DNA from: an uncultured Oscillospiraceae bacterium
Lineage (GTDB): Bacteria > Bacillota > Clostridia > Oscillospirales > Acutalibacteraceae
Direction: 5' to 3'
DNA: 20,408 bases
Assembly (NCBI GenBank): GCA_900540865.1
Contig: UQHH01000050.1
Coordinates: forward strand, 1 to 20,408
The position numbers and the translations under genes are program-made. Each line of letters opens with the position of its first letter. Within the stretch, counting starts at the first letter, position 1. Under the pieces are notes generated by a model. The model was not told where the DNA came from, did no database searches, and saw only the letters and a program-made list of their open reading frames with translations. Shown piece by piece: positions 1-6,309 of this stretch.

Positions 1-130
1 ATCCTCATACGGTAAATAAATCCTTTTAAATTGGCCTGATACAAATTTTTAAGAAATAATTTGTATGCGAAATCAGCTGTATTGCCCTGCTGGCTTCATT
101 GCGGTTTTTTTCTCACTGTGTTAATAAATT

Positions 131-168
131 GAAAGAAGCCGACCGTTTTACAACAATCGACTTCTTTC
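131..168 (-). terminator. Rho-independent terminator after tRNA-Leu
   Basis: On the minus strand a stem of about 13 pairs (arms 156-168 and 131-143, with G-T wobbles) follows the tRNA 3' end by about a dozen bases. It is followed by an AT-rich, U-containing tail rather than a pure U-run. The position directly after the tRNA fits a transcription terminator. Confidence 0.6.
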
Positions 169-179
169 TACAAAATGCT

Positions 180-266
180 TGGTGCAGGTAACAGGACTTG
201 AACCTGCATGAAGTTGCCCTCATACGGACCTGAACCGTACGCGTCTGCCAATTCCGCCATACCTGC
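180..266 (-). tRNA. tRNA-Leu (anticodon CAG)
   Basis: Read on the minus strand this folds into a complete class II tRNA. The acceptor stem GCAGGTA pairs with TACCTGC, the D-arm contains AATTGGCAGA, and the anticodon stem TACGG/CCGTA closes the loop TTCAGGT, whose middle bases give anticodon CAG. There is a long variable arm (TGAGG-GCAA-CTTCA), a T-arm with loop TTCAAGT, discriminator A, and an encoded CCA at 182-180. The long variable arm and the CAG anticodon identify leucine (CUG codons). It has its own promoter and terminator, so it is a single-tRNA transcription unit. Confidence 0.97.
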
Positions 267-326
267 ATATATAAGTTTACCATATACGTCTGGTAAACTT
301 TTGTGCCGCCTTACGCGACGCTGTAT

Positions 327-355
327 ATTATAACAAAACGAGCCGAAAAAGTCAA
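327..355 (-). promoter_or_regulatory. SigA-type promoter of tRNA-Leu
   Basis: On the minus strand TTGACT (355-350) and TATAAT (332-327) are separated by exactly 17 bp. Only one base differs from consensus across both hexamers. Transcription would start near 320, about 54 bases before the tRNA 5' end. The leader contains a 10-bp perfect hairpin at 273-300. Confidence 0.85.
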
Positions 356-383
356 TCTTTCGGAAAAAGTTTTCGTCCCAAAT

Positions 384-2633
384 TTACCGTTCCTTTTGAA
401 CCTCCGTTTGAGCTGCGTCAGGCGCAGGCAAAACATCCTGCTGGGTATCTTCAGCTTCCATATTTTTCTGTGCCGCCTTCGTCAGGATATCGAGCGCCCG
501 GTTCAAGTATACCTCTTCCTCGTCCTGCGTCTCCAGAGGCTTACCGTTTTCGTTTTGGGCCGCTGGCTCGGCAATTACTGCGCTTTTTTCACAAGCAACC
601 TCTTTTTCATTTGCTGGCGGATAGCTATCTGGCTTTGCAGCCAAATTGTCAGCCGTCGCCGTTTGCTCCACTGGGGCCAGTGATACTTCGGATGCTTTTA
701 ATCTATCTTTTTTAAGCTGTTCCAGCCGCGCTTTTTGTTCTTTGGTCTGAGGCCGTTTAAAGTGCGCGTACTCACCCAAATCCATTATGATAATGGAATG
801 GCTAGTTTTGCGGCTGCTTGCGATCACCATATTTTCATAATCGCCGTACAAATAACGCAGGTATTTATCGTATTCCTTCGGAATGGGGAAACGATAGCCC
901 TCAAAATCCCAGAAAACCGTTTCACTGAGCCATTCCTTCGGGAAATCGCCCTTATACACGTTACGGCCCATACCATCGTACAAATATTTCGCGTCTTTTT
1001 TATGCTCAAACCATTTCAGGCATTTAAACTGCATTTTTTCACAAAAGGATAACGGTAAAACCGTCTTTAATATGTTGGCAAAGAACGACTGGATTTTATG
1101 CCCGTTATCGATTTTTCTGCGGTGCCATTTATTAAACACGAGCGACCGTGTCAAAAGCGTCAGCTGCAGGTGGATTTTCCTGCCGAGCCTAGAATTTGCC
1201 GTGTTGTCGTGCGAGAGCACATCAAAGAAAAGACCATTATGCATATCGAGGAATTTGCTCGTATACTTTGTTGCGAACATGGTGTTGTCAATGCGCAGCT
1301 TTGTAAAAATACAGTAATTGAGCGGGTCGGTGTCTGCCGTATGCAGCGTAACGTTCGGAGGAAGCTCCGACTGTGCGACCTTGAGGAATTTATCATAGTC
1401 CTCGCGCAGCATCATGACGTCGGCGTCGTCGTCCCACGGGATAAAGCCATGATGGCGCACAGCGCCGAGCAGTGTGCCACCCGCAAGAAAATAGCGGATG
1501 TTGTGCTTGCGGCAAATCCGGTCGATGTCAAGCAGGTATCCCAGAAGAATATTTTGGATAATATTGAGCTTGCCCTGGTAGGAATCCTTAAATACAAACT
1601 GTCCATCGCGCACGCGGCTGCTTTCAACAAGAAGCTGGATTGCGTCCTCCAGGCTGATTTTCGGCTTACAGCCGCAGCAAACTATTTTTTGGTTATTCAT
1701 TGCCGCGCCGTAGCACGGGTCTTTTTCGCTGTAGTCGAGCGACACCTTCGTATCGTTTGGATAAATGTCATGAAGCGTGGCAATAAGCATTCCTGTCGAT
1801 ACGGTCGATTTCTTACCGACGACATTAAACAGCGTATTTTCCCGCAGGCCGGTCATCGCGTGGAACACAGCGTTGAGGATATCGCTGATATAAACAAAGG
1901 AATACTTATTTTTGCTGCTGAGCAGGCGGTATTCCTCGCCCTTCGCCACCGCCTTGAATAGGTCTGTTATGATGCTGTCGTCAAAGCCCGTACAGGCGCC
2001 CAGAGCGATTCCGGTACGCAGAATCACATAGGAAAAGCCGAGCTGCTTTGCGTAAACCGGACAAAGTGATTCAATTGTCTGCAAAAGCTCGCATTCAAAG
2101 GCGGACGCGCGGGAAAAATCGACCGTGCCGTCCTCATATTCCGATGCGAGCACACCGCGTTCCAGCACGCCGTACCGGCGGTAATCAGATAATAAAATAA
2201 ACCGCTGCGCGTTCACATGGCGCGCGAGCGTCAGCATCTTTTTCGCATAATCGATTTCACCAATAAAAAATTCAGGCGTTTGCTCCAGCCGCTTGTTGCA
2301 GCAGCCGGTGTAAATAAAATAATCAGCTGACAAGCTCTCGTTTCCGACAGCCTGTTCAAACGTAAAAAAGTGAAAGTCCTGCCGTTTTAAAAGCTGCGGA
2401 AAATAGCCGGTAATGGCGCTGCTGTCGCGTCCGACCAATATAATTTTCATAGAAAGGCCTTGCAGGTCGTTTGCCGCGAACAGGGAATAAACAAGACAGC
2501 GGGCAAACCCATGATGCCCGCCGGATACCAAAACCGTTTTATTTTTAAGCTCTTTGGCTGGAAATTTCTTCTGCTGCGCAGGAAAAGCCGCCCAGTCATA
2601 CTCAAATTCATTCAGGAAATTCTTCAGTTCCAT
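384..2633 (-). CDS. Fusion of degenerate SDR domain and LicD-type phosphotransferase
   Basis: A 749-residue, probably cytoplasmic, protein that is last in the surface-polymer operon. Residues about 1-340 are an extended SDR/epimerase-like domain. Residues about 352-620 are a LicD domain with the hallmark GTLLGAVRHHGFIPWDDDADV-type signature (W400, acidic D401-D403). LicD proteins transfer phosphocholine or polyol-phosphate from CDP-activated donors to surface glycans. The last 124 residues are charged, Ala/Glu-rich and look disordered. I chose ATG 2633 because GAGGGG lies 10 bases upstream; a TTG at 2675 is possible. The SDR half has GHHGFAR where a GxxGxxG is expected and lacks the YxxxK pair, so it is probably not a working dehydrogenase. 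The substrate is not known from sequence. Confidence 0.88.
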   Translation of the reverse strand: MELKNFLNEFEYDWAAFPAQQKKFPAKELKNKTVLVSGGHHGFARCLVYSLFAANDLQGLSMKIILVGRDSSAITGYFPQLLKRQDFHFFTFEQAVGNESLSADYFIYTGCCNKRLEQTPEFFIGEIDYAKKMLTLARHVNAQRFILLSDYRRYGVLERGVLASEYEDGTVDFSRASAFECELLQTIESLCPVYAKQLGFSYVILRTGIALGACTGFDDSIITDLFKAVAKGEEYRLLSSKNKYSFVYISDILNAVFHAMTGLRENTLFNVVGKKSTVSTGMLIATLHDIYPNDTKVSLDYSEKDPCYGAAMNNQKIVCCGCKPKISLEDAIQLLVESSRVRDGQFVFKDSYQGKLNIIQNILLGYLLDIDRICRKHNIRYFLAGGTLLGAVRHHGFIPWDDDADVMMLREDYDKFLKVAQSELPPNVTLHTADTDPLNYCIFTKLRIDNTMFATKYTSKFLDMHNGLFFDVLSHDNTANSRLGRKIHLQLTLLTRSLVFNKWHRRKIDNGHKIQSFFANILKTVLPLSFCEKMQFKCLKWFEHKKDAKYLYDGMGRNVYKGDFPKEWLSETVFWDFEGYRFPIPKEYDKYLRYLYGDYENMVIASSRKTSHSIIIMDLGEYAHFKRPQTKEQKARLEQLKKDRLKASEVSLAPVEQTATADNLAAKPDSYPPANEKEVACEKSAVIAEPAAQNENGKPLETQDEEEVYLNRALDILTKAAQKNMEAEDTQQDVLPAPDAAQTEVQKER

Positions 2634-2655
2634 GATGGCTGTACCCCTCAGCTTA

Positions 2656-3738
2656 CTAATTTTGCAGCTCGACAATCCGCACAGACCTGCGGATGCCCTC
2701 TGTTAAGTCGACCCTTGCTTCCCAGCCGAGCGCGTTAAGGCGCGTACTGTCGAGAATTTCGGGCGTTGCGCTAAGATAAGAGCGCTGCGGCTCCTTTTCA
2801 TCCTGCGGATTTTCAAACGTAAGCTTAATACCGCGTTCAGGGTACGCCTCCGCCGCCTTTTTTGCAAAGCCGCGAATCGTCACATTAGAGTGCTCCGCGG
2901 CAATATTGTAAGGCGTCACGTCCTGTCCGCACAATAGAATTTTAAGCAGCGCGGCCGCTGTGTCGCTCACATAGCAGAAGGAACGGTAGGGCGCGCCGCT
3001 GCTTTTCAACAGGATGTCCTCTCCCCTGACGACGTTCGCAATAAACTGCGCCCATACCCTGTCGTCCTCCATACTGGAGGGGCCGTAAATATAGGAGGGC
3101 CTTGCAATTTTTACGGAAAGGCCCTTTTGCTGGTGAAAACAGGCGCAAAGAGTCTCCGCCGCGCGCTTGCCCTGCGCGTAGCAATTTTTGTAGGATACCT
3201 GGTCAATATAGCCGACGTCGGTTTCACTGATGGATTCTTTTCCGTTATGCAGCGCGCCGTACACCTTTAGGCTCGAAACAAAAAGCGTGCTCTGCGCTTT
3301 GCATTTATCCGCGTAGTCGAGTACCTTGTACGTACCCGTGAGGTTTGCATCGATTGTACCGATTGGGTCGTGCTCAAAGAAATAGGCGCTCGCCTGGCTT
3401 GCGGCGTGGATAATAAAATCCGCCTTTTCCCCGATTGCGATATCGTCCGTTACATCCTGCACGACAAGCTTCAAATCCTGCCTGTCAAGCAGCCCGCCGA
3501 AGCGTTTTTCAGCTTTTTCCCTATTGCGTACCAGTCCTATAACCGTTATCCCGTCCTGGTAAAGGTCATTGCGAATCAAAAGCGCAGCCGTCAGGTAATA
3601 GCCGATAAAGCCGGCGGCGCCCGTAAGCAGAAGCGTTTTGCCGCGCAGCTGCTCCCAGGGAATCATATCCGACTGTGCAACCGCGGCGATATCCTCATAG
3701 ATGTAGGGGTGGAGAAGGGATTTGACATCAGATGCCAT
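2656..3738 (-). CDS. NAD-dependent epimerase/dehydratase (extended SDR)
   Basis: A 360-residue extended short-chain dehydrogenase/reductase. It has an N-terminal Rossmann motif GAAGFIG (40-46), a VSSLKVYG strand and an intact catalytic Y187-AQG-K191 pair, followed by RPSYIYGP. Enzymes of this type epimerise, dehydrate or reduce nucleotide-activated sugars. Next to an IspD-like cytidylyltransferase and a LicD protein, a role in making an activated sugar or polyol for the exported polymer is likely, but the reaction cannot be read from sequence. ATG 3738 is preceded by GGGAGGAG at 7 bases, and the start overlaps the upstream gene by 11 bp, so translation is probably coupled. It is a clear paralogue of the SDR half of the downstream gene. 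Confidence 0.88.
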   Translation of the reverse strand: MASDVKSLLHPYIYEDIAAVAQSDMIPWEQLRGKTLLLTGAAGFIGYYLTAALLIRNDLYQDGITVIGLVRNREKAEKRFGGLLDRQDLKLVVQDVTDDIAIGEKADFIIHAASQASAYFFEHDPIGTIDANLTGTYKVLDYADKCKAQSTLFVSSLKVYGALHNGKESISETDVGYIDQVSYKNCYAQGKRAAETLCACFHQQKGLSVKIARPSYIYGPSSMEDDRVWAQFIANVVRGEDILLKSSGAPYRSFCYVSDTAAALLKILLCGQDVTPYNIAAEHSNVTIRGFAKKAAEAYPERGIKLTFENPQDEKEPQRSYLSATPEILDSTRLNALGWEARVDLTEGIRRSVRIVELQN

Positions 3739-4465
3739 ACATAAGCTCCTCCCTGGCAAAATTCTTATAGCGGCTGTAGTAGTAATAGGCGCGCAGGCTG
3801 CTCAAATCCTCCGGCGTGGTTACCTTGATATTGTTCCTGTCGCCGATAAAGATATGGACCTCCTCGCCCAGCTCGATTAAAAGCTCGCTGCTTGAGGTCG
3901 GGTTCGTAATGCCGCGGCGCTCCGCTTCATCGTGCGCCCACATGATTTTACGCATCGTATAGCCCTGCGGCGCCTGTGTAATGAACATTTCACTGCGCGG
4001 CATACTCTTTCCGCAATGCTTTCCGTCCGGGCTGACGAGTACGGAATCGATACTCGGCGTGACGGGAACTGCCGTTTCGTATGCTCTTGCCGTCGCGATA
4101 CAGTCGGAAATCAGCTTTTCAGAGAGCAGCGGGCGTACGCCGTCGCAAATAAGTACGATATCGTCCGGCAGCGCCGTTTTATTGATTTCGACTAACCCAT
4201 TATGGATGGAGCCGTGTCCGTTCATCCCGCCGGGAACGACAGCCTTGACCTTTGTGATGTTGTACTGTGTGATATATTCCTGCAGCTTGTCAATCCATGA
4301 CTCGAGACAGGAAATCACGATTTCATCCACCTGGGTATGGTTCTGGAAATTTTCAAGCGTCCTGATGATAATAGGCTTGCCGTCTACCTCAAGGAACTGC
4401 TTCGGGATATCGACGGACTTCATCCTTGCGCCGACTCCGCCGGCAAAAATCATTGCGGATACCAT
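3728..4465 (-). CDS. IspD/TarI-type cytidylyltransferase
   Basis: A 245-residue nucleotidyltransferase of the IspD/TarI family, which couples CTP to methylerythritol-phosphate, ribitol-5-phosphate or related polyol phosphates. Visible motifs are the N-terminal IFAGGVGARM nucleotide loop, KQFLEVDGKPIII, DGVRPLL (the family usually has DAVRP), APQGY and the C-terminal NIKVTTPEDL. AGGAG lies 8-9 bases before ATG 4465. Its place between an SDR and a polymer exporter, with a LicD gene in the operon, argues for CDP-polyol synthesis rather than isoprenoid synthesis. The pairing resembles human ISPD with the LicD-family FKTN/FKRP enzymes, and Haemophilus Bcs1/Acs1, where IspD and SDR are fused. The polyol itself is inference. 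Confidence 0.88.
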   Translation of the reverse strand: MVSAMIFAGGVGARMKSVDIPKQFLEVDGKPIIIRTLENFQNHTQVDEIVISCLESWIDKLQEYITQYNITKVKAVVPGGMNGHGSIHNGLVEINKTALPDDIVLICDGVRPLLSEKLISDCIATARAYETAVPVTPSIDSVLVSPDGKHCGKSMPRSEMFITQAPQGYTMRKIMWAHDEAERRGITNPTSSSELLIELGEEVHIFIGDRNNIKVTTPEDLSSLRAYYYYSRYKNFAREELMYGI

Positions 4466-4518
4466 TTTTCAACACTCCTGTCCAAGATTTTCCTTATTCC
4501 ATCCTGATTATTCCCTCA

Positions 4519-5247
4519 TTACTTTTTGTCGCTGTTGTAAAGCGCAAGCGCATCGTTTACGTCCCCGTCGAACACGACCTTTCCCTTTTTCAGGTAAATG
4601 GCGCGCGGGCAGATTTCCCTAACGCCGTCCATGGAATGGCTGACGTAAAGAACCGTTTTACCGCTTTTTATAATTTCAGCAATCTTGTTTTTACATTTCT
4701 TTTTAAACGACTTGTCGCCTACGCTCAGCGCTTCGTCGATGACCAGGATATCCGGGTCGATATTGACGTTGATTGCAAAGCCAAGGCGCATTTTCATACC
4801 GCTCGAATACGTTCTGACGGGCTGGTCGATATAGTCGCCAAGCTGGGCAAACTCAATAATATCGTCCTCGATTTGGGCGATATAATGGTCCTTTAGGCCG
4901 AGGATATAGCCCTTGAGATAAATATTCTCCCTGCCTGTCATTTCAAGCGAGAAGCCGGCCGTCAGCTCCAGAAGGGCCGCAACCTTGCCCTTGACGTTTA
5001 CCTTTCCCTCTGTGGGGAACGTAACGCCCGTTATCATTTTAAGCATGGTGGACTTGCCGGCGCCGTTGTCGCCGATGATGCCGATGGATTCCCCCTGATT
5101 GATTTTCAGGCTTACATCCTTGAGTGCAAGATGCTTTTTGGCGTTTCTCGGCTTGAAAAAAAGCGCCTTGAAACGGTCTGCGTCGTTTTTATATAAGGTG
5201 TATTCCTTGGTGACATTTTCAAAAACTATAATCGGTTCTTCCGCCAT
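4519..5247 (-). CDS. Polysaccharide/teichoic-acid-type ABC exporter ATPase (TagH/RfbE-like)
   Basis: A 242-residue ATPase subunit with Walker A GDNGAGKST (59-67), the region AGFSLEMTGRENIYL characteristic of TagH/Wzt-type transporters, signature SSGMK (148-152), Walker B ILVIDEAL with D171-E172, and switch histidine in YVSHSMD. It powers export of a lipid-linked glycan or teichoic-acid-like polymer with the permease encoded immediately upstream. It is the short form, without the C-terminal glycan-binding domain seen in some Wzt proteins. ATG 5247 has AAAGGAG 8 bases upstream; a TTG at 5265 is less likely because the ribosome site would lie inside the coding region. Confidence 0.92.
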   Translation of the reverse strand: MAEEPIIVFENVTKEYTLYKNDADRFKALFFKPRNAKKHLALKDVSLKINQGESIGIIGDNGAGKSTMLKMITGVTFPTEGKVNVKGKVAALLELTAGFSLEMTGRENIYLKGYILGLKDHYIAQIEDDIIEFAQLGDYIDQPVRTYSSGMKMRLGFAINVNIDPDILVIDEALSVGDKSFKKKCKNKIAEIIKSGKTVLYVSHSMDGVREICPRAIYLKKGKVVFDGDVNDALALYNSDKK

Positions 5248-5280
5248 CACACAGGCTCCTTTCAAATAAGCGAATCCATT

Positions 5281-6099
5281 TTACAGCACGTCCGCCAGTT
5301 TTTTGCGCAGGCGCCTGTAGTTGAACGCGCCGAGCGCAAAGAGCGCCGCGAATTCAAGAAGGAAAATAATCGTTTCAGACGGATAATTCGTAAACCACCG
5401 GTCATAAAGGAACGTATTGCGGTAACCGTTGGCAAAATAGTTGATTGGATTGAGGAGCATAAGCTTCCTGAGCCACTCGTAAGGCACGTCATAGCTGTTG
5501 TAAACAAGGCCGGAAAGCCAGAACAGCCCCGTCATGATGGAATTTATCATGTTCTGAAAGTCGAGGCTGAACGCGCACATCGGCGCGGTCGACCAGGTAA
5601 GCACCAGAAAGAACAGGAACATCAGCGGGCAATAAAAGAAAAACTGCAGGTTATAAATGCTCGGTCCGTGCGCGAAGAGCATATAAATATACATCAGCGC
5701 CGTTAAAAGCAGGTGGACATACAGCCTCGAGATGGTCGTGTACGTCATAATTGTGGAAACGGGGAACGAAACCTTCGTCACGAACTGCCTGTTTTCCCTG
5801 ATGCATTTTGAGCCTTGTAAAATACAGTCCTGCATAAAGAACCAGGGAATGAAGCCTACGAGCATAAAGACGAATCTGCCGTACGTTTCTACGGTGCCGT
5901 TTACCAAAACGTTTACGCCGCCCGCGCTTCGCAGGCCGACATCGAACGCGAACCAATATACGAACAGCGTGAATATCGGCTTGACCACAGCCCAAAACGG
6001 CCCAATTACCGCACCCTTGTAGGTTTTGATCAATTCATTCTTTGCAAGCAGAAAAATCTGTCTGCCGAAATGCCTGTGTTCCCTGAAAATTGTAAACAA
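5281..6099 (-). CDS. ABC-2 polysaccharide export permease (TagG-like)
   Basis: A 272-residue membrane protein with about six hydrophobic segments and the conserved N-terminal stretch ELIKTYKGAVIGPFWAVVKP, typical of TagG/Wzm-type ABC-2 permeases. It would form the channel for export of an undecaprenyl-linked surface polymer with the downstream ATPase, 33 bp away. This is the first gene of the operon, so exporter genes precede the biosynthetic ones. The start is uncertain: the best in-frame codon is TTG at 6099, with only a weak GAGG just before it. The length from there matches the family and no in-frame ATG exists before the first membrane region. Confidence 0.85.
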   Translation of the reverse strand: MFTIFREHRHFGRQIFLLAKNELIKTYKGAVIGPFWAVVKPIFTLFVYWFAFDVGLRSAGGVNVLVNGTVETYGRFVFMLVGFIPWFFMQDCILQGSKCIRENRQFVTKVSFPVSTIMTYTTISRLYVHLLLTALMYIYMLFAHGPSIYNLQFFFYCPLMFLFFLVLTWSTAPMCAFSLDFQNMINSIMTGLFWLSGLVYNSYDVPYEWLRKLMLLNPINYFANGYRNTFLYDRWFTNYPSETIIFLLEFAALFALGAFNYRRLRKKLADVL

Positions 6100-6151
6100 G
6101 CCTCGACCACATCCTATTATCCTTATAATATAAAATTACCCATTCTTTATT

Positions 6152-6179
6152 ATTTTATATTTTTTTTCTGATTTGTCAA
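6152..6179 (-). promoter_or_regulatory. SigA-type promoter of the surface-polymer operon
   Basis: On the minus strand a perfect TTGACA (6179-6174) is separated by 16 bp from TAAAAT (6157-6152, one mismatch to TATAAT). The spacer is A-rich. It leaves a leader of about 45 bases before the permease start at 6099. Confidence 0.7.
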
Positions 6180-6244
6180 TCTTTCGGTAAATCTTTGACT
6201 ATATTCTACAAAACGCAAAAGCTTTAAAGCACGCTTGTTTTCAT

Positions 6245-6276
6245 GCAAAAAGCGGCGGGCCGTACAGCCCGCCGCT
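6245..6276 (-). terminator. Rho-independent terminator of the amylase gene
   Basis: A perfect 10-bp GC-only stem (arms 6267-6276 and 6251-6260, loop of 6) is followed on the minus strand by a short run of T. It lies about 35 bases after the amylase stop codon and before the next operon's promoter, separating the two units. Confidence 0.9.
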
Positions 6277-6309
6277 CTACACTTTTCTGAGGATTTCGCG
6301 ATGCTTGCC

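Noticed and set aside
343..363. CCGAAA...TTTCGG as a terminator for the surface-polymer operon
   Set aside because: The stem is only 6 bp, lacks a proper T-run, and its loop contains the -35 of the tRNA promoter. The operon's real terminator is not identified.
1098..1961. A 287-codon plus-strand open frame opposite the LicD fusion gene
   Set aside because: Antisense shadow; it crosses the conserved LicD motif on the other strand and shows no domain of its own.
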